From positions 1 to 59,828 of the IMG/VR virus record IMGVR_UViG_3300022602_000103: DNA of 59,828 nt. One strand, given 5' to 3'. Shown one piece after another: positions 41,601-50,019 of the stretch. The notes beneath the pieces are model-generated. The model was given only the letters and a program-made list of their open reading frames with translations. It did not search any database and was not told the origin of the DNA. This stretch comes from a virus. Positions within the stretch are counted from its first letter, which is position 1; each line of letters begins with the position of its first letter. Both the position numbers and the translations under genes were made by a program.

Positions 41601-44600
41601 AAAAAGTATCCTAACGCATTTGAAAACTTGTATGAGTTTGTTAGCTATGCATTAACTGACTCTAAATTCCAAAACGAGCTAGCTAATACCCAAGTTCGTC
41701 CTCTAGCTAAATATACTGTGGGCGCAGTTAAAACTTTATGGGATAACCTAACTCAAGCGTTTGCCAAACTCTATAACTTAGTTACTGCAGGTCCTGTTCG
41801 CACACAAGTACGCCCAGAGTTATTTGATGCCATATCCAAAGGCTTAGCGCCGATGAATAAAGAAGGGCTTTACGAAGCTACTGAAGAAGGTATCACCACT
41901 ACTGAAGTTGGTGAGATGGTGCCAGGTCGTGAAGCAGAAGTTAAAGAAAAGAAGCAAAAGTACAAACCAGGCAAAGTGTTTTTAGGGTTAGAGCCTGGGT
42001 TTGAAGGCAATCTATTGTTAGAAGTATCTGAAGCTTTTAGCGACATTTTAGATGCCCCGCAAAAAGGTATTGAGGTTGCGCCACTTGCAGTTAAAAAAGC
42101 TGAAACCAAAATGGATAACGGCAGTATTCTGCCTAGCAAAGACAAACCTGGAAGTATTACTAAAGAGCAACAGCCACGCAATATCAAGTACTTTAAAGAC
42201 CTATTGTTTACCCGCCAAGGCTGGAGACGAATTGCCACTGCTGTACAAAATGATCGCTATGAAGTTAAGCACTGGCAGGATATGCGCGATTTGGCTGGTC
42301 AGATTTACTATGAAGGCAAAGACAAAATCAATAACGTCTATGGTCAGTTAGCTCGTGCTCCTGCACAAGGCATGAATTTATACCGCTCTTTAATTGAAGG
42401 AACGTATGAGAAGCTAGATAAATCTATTTCTGACTTGTCTAAAGCAACTGGTTTTGATATTAAAGATACTTTAGAGCTACTGCATAACGTTGCGGTGGGT
42501 ATGCACGACTATGAACGTCGCCTTGTTAAGTATTTAAAGATTGTGCCGCTATCTGAAAAGAAAAACTTAAAGTACAGCGGTCAGATGATTAGCGCTGCTG
42601 ACTTCCGTAAGATGGCATTTGAAAAGCTAAACGACAATAAAACTACAGAAGCTGAAGCCCGTCAGTTGCGCCACGAGTTAGATGCTATTGTATTTACCAA
42701 AAACACTAAAGGTGAATTGCAGCCTAATACTAAATACGTAAGCGAACTTGGAGATAGCCCTCGTCAAGTAACAGATAAAGGTGGTGTTCGTAAAGGTGTT
42801 AACACTGAGCTTGATAACCCTATATATGACGTATCGTTGCTTACTTATAAAGAAGCCCAGCAACGTATGGATGAGTACCATAAATTTCAACATAAAGGAT
42901 TAGTTGATACTGCGTTGCAACAAGTACGAGAGTTGCATCATACAACTACTGAGCTTAATAAGATGGCTAACTATTGGTCTCAGCCAGTAAGTAACCACGT
43001 AGCATTTTATGGGTGGGATAACTATGTACCTTTGGCTGGCTATCATAGCGAAGAAGATGAGGGTCTAAACCTTAACGGCAAACATATGGGTCGTGAGTTG
43101 CAAGATATGGCTCACTCATTTGAAGGTCGTGTATCTGAATCTAATAACACCATTTTGCAATCAATGACTGACGCTGTGCGTTCTGCTATGCGAGCAGGGC
43201 GTAAAGACTTAACCCAGTCTATTAAAAATGCATCTAAGTATGACAAAAAACTTAATCCTAACGGTACAGGCATACTGCCAACAGCCAAAGTATGGGGACG
43301 GATTACTTTTGAAGAGCGTCGCAATAAAGAAGTTGTTGACTCATTGCCACGTGAAAATACTATCTTTCACTATAACGAGGATGGCAGTATTGACATCATT
43401 GAGATTGCAGATAACAAATTAAGGGAATCAATTCGTCGTAGTTTTAAAGATACTAATCCGTTAGTTACTATGGCTAATAATATTACTAGCCGACTCGGTA
43501 TGATGCATACCCGTTATAACTTTAACTTTGCACCTTTAAATTTTGTACGTGATGCATTGACTAATGCTTGGGCTATTGGCGCTGAACTAGGACCACTTCA
43601 ATCAGCTAAATATATTGCTGATATTGCTACTAAAGTTACAACTCAAAATAGTCTTGGTAAGGCTTTAAAAGTTGCGGCTCTTTATGAAAGCAAAGACTAT
43701 AACCAGATTAAAATATTAGCTGCTAAAGACCCAATCATCAAGGATATGTATGACTTTGTTGAGAAGGGTGGTATGGTGGACTATCTGCAAGGTTTATCAT
43801 TAAAGTCTAATTTCCAAAGATTACACAAAGAACTTGGTCGTAGTGGCGTAATAAAAAATGTCACCCAGCTAAATAGATTTGTTGATATCTGGACAGACAT
43901 GTTTGAATTGTCTAGCCGTTCTGCTGCATATGCTATCGCCAAACAAAATTTTAAATCACGCGGTTTAAGTGAAGAAGCAGCTACAACTAAAGCCGTTGAA
44001 TATGCTAAAAACTTAGCCAACTTTGAACAAGTAGGTCAGTATGGTAAAGAGCTTGGCGCTGTATTTATGTTCTTCCGCCCATCTGCAACAGGTGCTGTTC
44101 GTGCAATTGAAGCAGTTGCTCCAGCATTCCAAAATGTAAAAAGCGCTTTAAGAGATTTACCGCCAGGCACTAGCGAAGAAGCTATAGCTACATTTAAAAC
44201 TAACTTTGCAGAGCGCCAAAGAAATGCACGATACATGACTGCTGCTTTAATGGGTCTTGGCGCATTGGCATACACAATGTCTAGCATGATGGCTGGTGAT
44301 GATGACTTGGGGCGTAATAGAGTAGCTAATGATGATCCTGCACAGTGGACACGTTTTGCTAGATTCTTTACTCCATTTAGTGATAACCCAATTCAATTGC
44401 CTTGGGGCTTTGGTCTAGGTTCATTTGCTGCGGCTGGCGCACAATTAGCAGCTGTAGGTAGCGGACACCAATCATTTGGTGGTGCTATGGGTAATATTTT
44501 GACTCAGATTTCATTGGATTCATTTGTTCCTATTCCAGTATCCCGTATGCCTATCCAAGATAATCCAGCGCTATGGATGCTAGACTCATTAACACCTAGC

Positions 44601-45266
44601 ATGCTACGCCCTGCTATGGAGTTTGTAGTTAACAAAAATGGTTTAGGTCAAAGCATTTATAGCGATGCTAATCGCCGTATGGGTGATGCCTACTTAGGTG
44701 GTAATAATATCCCAGAAATTTACAAAACAATTGCACGTCAGTTGTTTGACTCTTCAGCAGGTGCTATTGACTTTTCACCTAATAGTATTTATTTCCTTGC
44801 CAATAGTTATATGGATGGCCCTGCACGTATTATAGAATCTACTACTAATGGTATGTATTTGGCATCGGGTCAAGCTGAAGAAAAAGATGCTATAGCAAGG
44901 ATGAAAGGTACACCATTTATTGGCTCGTTTATTGGTTCTGTACCTAATGTGGATAGTCGTGAGTTCTCATCTATAGAAAATCAAATTAAAGACAAACAAA
45001 AAATTTACACACAGGCGCAATTAAATCCAGAAGTAGAAGCTAAATACGTAGATAAAAACCCATTAGACCCTGAGATTATTGATTACTATAACCATGTTGT
45101 TAATGGTAGGTTAAAAGAATTACGTTCTCAAGCTAATCAAATTAGACTAATGCAAGGTGTATCTCCAAAAGATAGAGCTTCAATGCTAAAAGAAATTAAT
45201 AAAGAACAAAATCTTGTTAAGTATGATTTAGTACAACAATTTAAATCCTATGGTATGAAACCCTAG
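38637..45266 (+). CDS. Giant internal virion protein (2209 aa) with metallopeptidase-like site
   Basis: 2209 residues. The first 250 are Ala/Gly-rich and hydrophobic in places (EITLGFMGIG-like), then charged coiled-coil segments. A zinc-peptidase-like motif HEIVH occurs at about residues 944-948 (VLHEIVHAGTV). Near residue 1885-1960 the sequence DDLGRNRVANDDPAQWTRFA resembles the large polyvalent protein domain LPD38 recalled from phage ejection proteins. The rest is helical. As in T7 gp16, such proteins enter the cell with the DNA. The peptidase motif may help cross the cell wall or be structural. Stop overlaps the stop of the leftward gene. Confidence 0.75.
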   Translation: MALPAGFELEKPQLPEGFKLEDQPKPDALGRFVADQTAPQEGPVQVGENAPDFTRGLTNELGSLQNVYGGAKVLAGKVLGSQSLMQSGLESMKAGEAKTEVKPTDDLTDAFKKGIGSVVGDWLPYQIGSGVGNILETLGFMGIGAGVGALTGAGAGALPGAVAGAVEKSLVKKGVQLAAENVLKETLAKELAAGTEKAAAKEVAKTAAEKYVAEHAIDMLAQIDAKAAAQSAARNIGGNLGIVSQAGLHGAGEVTGQAVQQAEAEGRAPTDINMTRVVPAALVHGVADFFAEKIGLHALDGMALNSSGKMVQDIAKAIALTGTKEVVPETIQEIAQRYGANMSLTDADALKDYLNTVGASYAMSVVPAGIGGVRANLAHRAAEIPDQTNTLQDSLATKVATAPGLLDANGKPIVAPDQTETTLSAAPPQESIYDVPKKEAADYLAKIDSGEVQPNASILKKHLAATGAEMPETGKGFRDRALEALKTHLAPQGEQNVGTTSTVNGTDRSSAEVLGQQTDSTATTGTTTVGDQGLGRVTPPANVSQAGKGTERTALSQTATDEELRAALEKDQAQAAATEAQRQAALQEVAGKNIPQTKTDEQIRDEYELARQAHTDTQTKLSASIDELNAQRDALVKEENAPGNEDIDNGEKIAKIDDQLTNLENQRLGAIPAWENLAADEKDTYLGSLKTNPSAQDFDNAAKALASYKEQKKGSGLKPTEQRVVNGYEDSRSAYQRSLGMDLPAWGQLSPAAQAAYTSNVKNNTVAEQDVGFNAVADQLEKEGRSIRGVSRAGMETLKLKGTEQEAQAKAQERTAKERVAASEAVGKGKPVAQDVKIALENNDINGALQVLIDTGEGLKIGPQEGETGAIKQLAQRQSILTKFVNRFLARSLSGVKFNSTVVTDQNNEVIQRLEKQGKLAEYDPKTDTFYFTKDGFDEATVLHEIVHAGTVKLINQFLTNPASMAPYQREAMEHLQKIFNFAKNRLGKKYPNAFENLYEFVSYALTDSKFQNELANTQVRPLAKYTVGAVKTLWDNLTQAFAKLYNLVTAGPVRTQVRPELFDAISKGLAPMNKEGLYEATEEGITTTEVGEMVPGREAEVKEKKQKYKPGKVFLGLEPGFEGNLLLEVSEAFSDILDAPQKGIEVAPLAVKKAETKMDNGSILPSKDKPGSITKEQQPRNIKYFKDLLFTRQGWRRIATAVQNDRYEVKHWQDMRDLAGQIYYEGKDKINNVYGQLARAPAQGMNLYRSLIEGTYEKLDKSISDLSKATGFDIKDTLELLHNVAVGMHDYERRLVKYLKIVPLSEKKNLKYSGQMISAADFRKMAFEKLNDNKTTEAEARQLRHELDAIVFTKNTKGELQPNTKYVSELGDSPRQVTDKGGVRKGVNTELDNPIYDVSLLTYKEAQQRMDEYHKFQHKGLVDTALQQVRELHHTTTELNKMANYWSQPVSNHVAFYGWDNYVPLAGYHSEEDEGLNLNGKHMGRELQDMAHSFEGRVSESNNTILQSMTDAVRSAMRAGRKDLTQSIKNASKYDKKLNPNGTGILPTAKVWGRITFEERRNKEVVDSLPRENTIFHYNEDGSIDIIEIADNKLRESIRRSFKDTNPLVTMANNITSRLGMMHTRYNFNFAPLNFVRDALTNAWAIGAELGPLQSAKYIADIATKVTTQNSLGKALKVAALYESKDYNQIKILAAKDPIIKDMYDFVEKGGMVDYLQGLSLKSNFQRLHKELGRSGVIKNVTQLNRFVDIWTDMFELSSRSAAYAIAKQNFKSRGLSEEAATTKAVEYAKNLANFEQVGQYGKELGAVFMFFRPSATGAVRAIEAVAPAFQNVKSALRDLPPGTSEEAIATFKTNFAERQRNARYMTAALMGLGALAYTMSSMMAGDDDLGRNRVANDDPAQWTRFARFFTPFSDNPIQLPWGFGLGSFAAAGAQLAAVGSGHQSFGGAMGNILTQISLDSFVPIPVSRMPIQDNPALWMLDSLTPSMLRPAMEFVVNKNGLGQSIYSDANRRMGDAYLGGNNIPEIYKTIARQLFDSSAGAIDFSPNSIYFLANSYMDGPARIIESTTNGMYLASGQAEEKDAIARMKGTPFIGSFIGSVPNVDSREFSSIENQIKDKQKIYTQAQLNPEVEAKYVDKNPLDPEIIDYYNHVVNGRLKELRSQANQIRLMQGVSPKDRASMLKEINKEQNLVKYDLVQQFKSYGMKP

Positions 45267-45293
45267 GCGGTACGCCAACAACGTACCCCTAGG
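45262..45293. terminator. Hairpin at the convergence of the two transcription units
   Basis: CCTAGG then GGTACG (with one bulged C) pair with CGTACC then CCTAGG: 12 bp around a seven-base loop. It spans both stop codons (TAG at 45264-45266 forward; TAG from 45265 leftward). It lacks a T run, so it may act as a bidirectional pause or terminator, or protect both 3' ends. Confidence 0.6.
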
Positions 45294-45472
45294 TGACTGT
45301 CTTTAGTTGTAACGTACGACTTTACACGCACTCCAGCGCGCTTTGCGCCACAGTCTAAAGAGTAAATTAACTCCGCTGGGCGAAGGGTAGGGATAAAAAA
45401 ACTCTCCCCAACCTCCATGCCTTCAAACGGTAGCAGCCATTCTGGTTCAATGATCTGCGTGGGGTTTATCAT
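45263..45472 (-). CDS. Small hypothetical protein at the convergence
   Basis: 69 residues, containing PFEGMEVGESFFIPTLRPAE and a C-terminal basic/aromatic part (KDSHLGVRCWRTA). Similar short proteins downstream of replication genes are recalled from uncultured aquatic phages. Its stop codon overlaps the stop codon of the giant virion gene, and its start lies inside the 3' end of the primase gene (26-base overlap). Function unknown; possibly nucleic-acid or protein binding. Confidence 0.6.
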   Translation of the reverse strand: MINPTQIIEPEWLLPFEGMEVGESFFIPTLRPAELIYSLDCGAKRAGVRVKSYVTTKDSHLGVRCWRTA

Positions 45473-48344
45473 CCGTGAACTCCATTGTATTTTTGAATAA
45501 ATAAACGTTGGTAGCTTTGGTAGTAGTCGTTGCCTTCCAGCCAGTCTCCAAATGCTTCTTGGCGCCTTTGTCTATCATGTCGCCAGACTCTATCATCGAC
45601 TTCTCAAACTCTCGTGGAGAAATCTTTTTCTTCTGCAAGTATTCTTTGAACGCTTCTTTAGATATGCGAGTAGGTTCATCGGTAGCAACCCTTGCAACTA
45701 ACTTGCCACGTGGTTCATCAATCACCTTGCTATCCTTGATACGTAGGATGTTACCCATATTCTCGTAGATAAAGTCATTAAGAACAGCAGAGTAGTCAGT
45801 ACTATTAACTTTGACCACATTAAGCTTGATGTTGATAAGCTCATGGATTACCTTGCGATAAATACGTTCTAAGTCATACTTCACAATACCTGCATCGTTC
45901 AGAATCTCCCCTGCCGTAAACACAGCTGCTACAAAGTTTTGGTGGAAGCGGTAAGCTGAATCGCCACCTGTGTCAGTTAAATATCTATTAATCCAATGAC
46001 CAATCCGCATTTGGATATGAGCATCGCCAATCTGATAGACCTGCTGGATAAACATCGGTCCTGCATGACCATAGTTATGTTTGAACGCATCAAAGATATG
46101 AACACCTAGCTTTGCGCCCTCTGCCCCTTTTAAGTCCTCTGGTTGTTCAATCAAGAACTCAATCAGACGAGCTACTTCTCCGTCAGGGCTTCCCTTAAGA
46201 ACCTCAAACTTGTTGTAAACAGATTCGTTGGTGGTTAACACCGCTATTAAAGATGCCATCATCTCGGTAACCCGTTCAGCATTGACTGATGCTTGCATAC
46301 GAATCTTGGCTTTACCGTTAGATACGTTATGAACTAACTGAGATAGTGGCTTAGGGTCTTTATTGCCAACCTCGTCAACTCCAAACATCAAGTTCTTAAG
46401 ACCAAGCATACGACCAGTCAAACCGTTGTCCGTACTTTCAAATACGCTTAGCGCATCGGGGTCACCAAAAGCACTAATGCCAGCATACATAGCACCAGTC
46501 TTAGCGCTACCTGATCTACCCAACAAAGATATTACAACACCAGGTGTAGACATATAGGACATGAGTGTGGTTCCAAAACCAGCCATGCAGACCATAGCAT
46601 GCAACTCAAACCCAAGACGGTTTAATTCATTAGCAGACTCTTGCCAACGTTCAAAAGTTCCAACTGTTTTAAAGTGTTTAGATACTCCACGAATGTAGGG
46701 CGAGATAGGTGCTTCAACTAATTGTCCGTCGTGGGTAATCTCTTTATCGCCTACAACAAAACTACGTTTATTCCATTCTTCAGAGTTCTTAGACTCTGTC
46801 CAACCTAACTGCATACGCATCTGTTGCGCTTTACTCATGAGAATCATATATTTGCTCCATGTGACAATGTATTCTTGTATGTGATTGATGTGCTTCGGAC
46901 TATAAATAACTTGGTGAAATGACAGCGTCTTCTTAAATTCTTCTAACGCATATACAGACTTCATAGGTAGTAAAAACTCTTTAAGACCATCATTAGGAAG
47001 AATCAAATGCATAGTCAAGCACTCACCATCTAGAGGACTAAATAGTCTGCGTGTGGGGTATAACAGTTGTGCAAGAATTTCAAATGGGTCTTCGTAATGA
47101 ACCTGCCCCTTCTTATCAGCTTTCGGTAAAGGTACAAAATAAACACCACCACTAGCGCCTATTACATAGGGGGTTGGTAATTTTGGAATTTTTTGGGTAT
47201 TCGATGTCTCCCGAACTGATTCCTTTTCATCGGTTTGTATTCCGAGGGCGGCGTTAATGTCGCTGGCGGATTGTTCTCCTGCTGGGGTGATGATAATTTC
47301 GTCGGTTGCTTCCTTAATAACTTTTCCCAAAACGATTGGGGTTTTAATTTTTCCACGGTGTTTGCATCCTTTGCATCTGTCAGGGTAGTTATCTTCAAAC
47401 CATTCGCATGTGCGAGGGGCTGGAAAGTCTTTAGCTTTCTTCTCTGTTTCTTCGTATGAATAAGTGGGATAGTCTTCTGATATTAGATGTATGGCTTTTG
47501 CACCATCAGTACAGAACTTAGCTATAGATAGACCAGCATGCCATAGTGGCTCTTCTAGCGTTGCAGCTTCAACTAATATGTGCTCAATCTGCGCACAGCC
47601 ATCACCAGCAAGTGTACGTTCCGCAATCTTTTGAAAGCTCCACTCGTAGTCATCTATCTTTTTCATAGCTAGCGCATCTTCGTCCAAGCCTTTGCGTACA
47701 TTAGCAAATGGGTCTACGGTCTTAGCTTGTTCAACAACTTCAAAAGAATCTAAGAATGCTTTAAACTCATCCCAGTCATAGCTAGAAATCTCATCACCAA
47801 TAACTGATGTAGGTTCTGGGGGATTAAACTTATGATTGAATGTGTCAGGGCAACGCATGATCCTAGCTGGATCAGCCATCACCATTGGATCAGCGCCTAT
47901 CCTTGCTAATGCAAATGTCTTGAACTTCTGTGCATAGGGAAGGTACTCTTCAATTGGGATATCCCTATCCATAATCCAATAGGCATGCAGACCACCGCCA
48001 GAATCAATACACACAGGATCAGGCAGACCTGTTTCACCAAGGAATTTCCATAAGGCTGTTTGCGCCTCGCCTTTGTCACCATAAGCTTTACCCTCTCCAA
48101 CATCGAGATCAACAAAGAACGACTTATAAAAGATGCAGTTCTCCGCTTTACGGCTAAACCCATCAAACGACCCAGGTGCTACAAATACATTTAACTGCTG
48201 ACTTTTTAACTTCTCGACTAATTTAAATACATCTTCAAGTGTTTCTGCAAAGCGGTTGACTGTTTTCTTTGTTGTTTGTTCTATACCACTTACACAATAA
48301 ACACCCTGCGATGGCAATGCTTTCTCATAGAATTGTTTTAACAT
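45447..48344 (-). CDS. Primase-polymerase/helicase fusion (AEP + DUF927)
   Basis: 965 residues. N-terminal archaeo-eukaryotic primase-type domain with FFVDLDVGEG (about 74-83, metal-binding Asp pair) and DSGGGLHAYW (about 112-121). A CKGCKHRGK zinc-like segment lies at about 323-331. From about 380 on lies a DUF927/SF3-like ATPase with Walker A (LGRSGSAKTG, about 603-612) and Walker B (LMFGVDEVGN, about 648-657). Such fusions prime and unwind DNA at phage replication forks. Start at 48344 lacks a ribosome site; the eleven bases before it (ACTCTGCGCAT) also occur at the late-operon start. Confidence 0.9.
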   Translation of the reverse strand: MLKQFYEKALPSQGVYCVSGIEQTTKKTVNRFAETLEDVFKLVEKLKSQQLNVFVAPGSFDGFSRKAENCIFYKSFFVDLDVGEGKAYGDKGEAQTALWKFLGETGLPDPVCIDSGGGLHAYWIMDRDIPIEEYLPYAQKFKTFALARIGADPMVMADPARIMRCPDTFNHKFNPPEPTSVIGDEISSYDWDEFKAFLDSFEVVEQAKTVDPFANVRKGLDEDALAMKKIDDYEWSFQKIAERTLAGDGCAQIEHILVEAATLEEPLWHAGLSIAKFCTDGAKAIHLISEDYPTYSYEETEKKAKDFPAPRTCEWFEDNYPDRCKGCKHRGKIKTPIVLGKVIKEATDEIIITPAGEQSASDINAALGIQTDEKESVRETSNTQKIPKLPTPYVIGASGGVYFVPLPKADKKGQVHYEDPFEILAQLLYPTRRLFSPLDGECLTMHLILPNDGLKEFLLPMKSVYALEEFKKTLSFHQVIYSPKHINHIQEYIVTWSKYMILMSKAQQMRMQLGWTESKNSEEWNKRSFVVGDKEITHDGQLVEAPISPYIRGVSKHFKTVGTFERWQESANELNRLGFELHAMVCMAGFGTTLMSYMSTPGVVISLLGRSGSAKTGAMYAGISAFGDPDALSVFESTDNGLTGRMLGLKNLMFGVDEVGNKDPKPLSQLVHNVSNGKAKIRMQASVNAERVTEMMASLIAVLTTNESVYNKFEVLKGSPDGEVARLIEFLIEQPEDLKGAEGAKLGVHIFDAFKHNYGHAGPMFIQQVYQIGDAHIQMRIGHWINRYLTDTGGDSAYRFHQNFVAAVFTAGEILNDAGIVKYDLERIYRKVIHELINIKLNVVKVNSTDYSAVLNDFIYENMGNILRIKDSKVIDEPRGKLVARVATDEPTRISKEAFKEYLQKKKISPREFEKSMIESGDMIDKGAKKHLETGWKATTTTKATNVYLFKNTMEFTDDKPHADH

Positions 48345-48355
48345 ATGCGCAGAGT
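48345..48355 (-). promoter_or_regulatory. ACTCTGCGCAT element before the primase start
   Basis: The 11 bases immediately upstream of the ATG at 48344 are identical to 7192-7202 around the ATG of the first late gene. Both starts lack a Shine-Dalgarno. Each is preceded by a TA(C/G)ACT that could be a -10 box; the first two T of ACTCT overlap it. Confidence 0.5.
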
Positions 48356-48357
48356 CT

Positions 48358-48380
48358 AAAAAGGCGGATTACTCCGCCTT
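48358..48380 (-). terminator. Rho-independent terminator before the primase gene
   Basis: AAGGCGG, six-base loop, CCGCCTT, with a T run on the leftward strand. It ends transcripts from the 104-residue gene, so the primase gene probably has its own start of transcription. Confidence 0.8.
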
Positions 48381-48408
48381 GGTTAATTCATGGGGTTTCC
48401 CCCGCCCT

Positions 48409-48723
48409 TTAAATCTTTTGACCGATCATGTCCTCTATATAAGCCTTAGCTTGGGCGGTGCTCTTAGCTGGCAATACGCCATCGTCTAAGTCCTTCTCTA
48501 CTAAAGATGTAAATGCAGCAATCAATCGGCGCTTCTTATCACGGATAGGATTGCCACGGAACCAGCTATGAACCGACATCCGAGTTACTTCTAGTGCGAC
48601 AGCAACGTACTTTGCGGGGAGGTTCGCTCTCACACAAGCCTTTGCCAACTGCACCCCTGTAGTATCAAATGGGCGCAGTCCACCTAACTCTTTAATAAAT
48701 TCTTTGCTATACGTCCGTGGCAT
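48409..48723 (-). CDS. Helix-turn-helix DNA-binding protein
   Basis: 104 residues. A helix-turn-helix lies at about residues 36-60: YVAVALEVTRMSVHSWFRG, with the pattern of a Cro/C1-type recognition helix. The C-terminal part (VEKDLDDGVLPAKSTAQAKA) resembles small HTH proteins that sit near phage replication genes. It could repress or activate the genes around it. No ligand domain. It is followed by a terminator, and the next gene upstream (48732) is nine bases away. Confidence 0.7.
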   Translation of the reverse strand: MPRTYSKEFIKELGGLRPFDTTGVQLAKACVRANLPAKYVAVALEVTRMSVHSWFRGNPIRDKKRRLIAAFTSLVEKDLDDGVLPAKSTAQAKAYIEDMIGQKI

Positions 48724-48731
48724 TTTTATCC

Positions 48732-49577
48732 TTACTTCTTAGACCATTTTTTAACAATATCCGATACGTCGGACGCTTTTTCACCAGCGGAAGCTTTTGA
48801 TTCACGCTTGACTGGTTCTGCAACTTCTGGCTCTGCAACCTCTGGAGCTTCACCAGCGCTATCTGTTTGATAGACATTTAACTTAATGGCTTGTTCAGCC
48901 GTTGGGCTTTTAGCTTGACGAGCAATAATTTCTAAATCGCTATCAGACACAGCACCAACTGGAGAGAACAATACTTTTGGCGTAGGAGATTTTGTATCGA
49001 AAGCCATCTTAGTAACAACGCGGCCCGCTGACACATTGTGTGACGCTAGGTGTTGAATGTACGGACGGAAAGGCCAACGACCATTATCTTCTTTGCCAAA
49101 AGACGAAGTAGCGGGTAGAACTAACTGCATAACATCACCTGCTGGGTCGTTCGGTAAAACGACTGCGGTGCGCCATGACAGTCTGCATTTTGCGCTTGTA
49201 CCATTATCGCTAGAACCCTTCGCACTATTCGGACATGCCGAGCAACTGGATGCAACTGGATTTTTAACATCTTCATCAGGCTTGTTAGAGTCAGAAGACC
49301 AGCAAGCTGGAGATACCTTCTCACCTTCTTTGTAGCCCTTGTCATAAAACATACGTGAGGCATTGTGTGCCATCTTAACAATGATGACATTCATATAGCG
49401 GTCTTCAATAGCACCGATCTCTTTACCACCTGCATACTTACGGAAGACTCCGCCCTTAATAGAAATACGCTTATTGCCTTGGCGATTGCCACCAGCAACG
49501 GCTAATGTATCTTCATCTAATCCGCCAACCGTAGCCAACGCACCGAGGGCACTTAAATTAACTAATTCTGTACTCAT
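48732..49577 (-). CDS. Putative single-stranded DNA-binding protein
   Basis: 281 residues. A cysteine cluster (CWSSDSNKPDEDVKNPVASS, then CSACPNSAKG and a final Cys near 128) spans about residues 92-128 and could bind zinc. The flanking part is beta-like (RISIKGGVFRKYAGG). The tail (about 235-281) is Pro/Glu-rich and then basic. The order zinc cluster plus OB-like part plus tail, and the location with replication genes, resemble phage ssDNA-binding proteins (T4 gp32-like role), but no catalytic or DNA-binding residue can be proven. Start at 49577 has a GGAG ribosome site. Confidence 0.6.
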   Translation of the reverse strand: MSTELVNLSALGALATVGGLDEDTLAVAGGNRQGNKRISIKGGVFRKYAGGKEIGAIEDRYMNVIIVKMAHNASRMFYDKGYKEGEKVSPACWSSDSNKPDEDVKNPVASSCSACPNSAKGSSDNGTSAKCRLSWRTAVVLPNDPAGDVMQLVLPATSSFGKEDNGRWPFRPYIQHLASHNVSAGRVVTKMAFDTKSPTPKVLFSPVGAVSDSDLEIIARQAKSPTAEQAIKLNVYQTDSAGEAPEVAEPEVAEPVKRESKASAGEKASDVSDIVKKWSKK

Positions 49578-49605
49578 TTAAAACTCCTTATTTAACTGTA
49601 TTTAA

Positions 49606-50019
49606 CTAATCTTGAGTGGGTTTATATACTACTGCGGTAAACTCTCTCATTACATTCACGCCAGGCGGCAAGCCATCACCTGCATGCTCAGCCATGAATT
49701 CTTTAAAGTTTGTTTGGTGTATGCGCCCTTCAAACAACTCAGGCATTTCCTTCTCCATAACAAACTTACGAAAGCTATCTCCATCAGATATGGTGTAGCG
49801 TTCATTTAACTTTTTAACCACTCGACCTTCTTTGGTTTTAATACTGGTTGCGTTTGTTTCGTTGCACACTGCAAGCATTTGCTGACCTAAAACTACCAAA
49901 TCATTCTCAAATACTTTGTCTTGTACTTTCCACTCTGCAGCAATTCTTTCACGCTCTGCTCTTATTGTCAAGTAAGTTTTTACTAATTCATCTAAATTAA
50001 CTTCAGTCATTGTTGTCAT
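49606..50019 (-). CDS. Hypothetical protein of the replication module
   Basis: 137 residues, charged and mostly helical in the N-terminal half (LVKTYLTIRAERERIAAEWKVQ, in two pieces), then RKFVMEKEMPELFEGRIHQT. Related short proteins adjacent to SNF2-type helicases occur in aquatic phages (recalled). Gam-like or recombination-mediator functions are possible but unproven. Overlaps the helicase gene by 17 bases. Start at 50019 has an AGGA ribosome site. Confidence 0.55.
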   Translation of the reverse strand: MTTMTEVNLDELVKTYLTIRAERERIAAEWKVQDKVFENDLVVLGQQMLAVCNETNATSIKTKEGRVVKKLNERYTISDGDSFRKFVMEKEMPELFEGRIHQTNFKEFMAEHAGDGLPPGVNVMREFTAVVYKPTQD

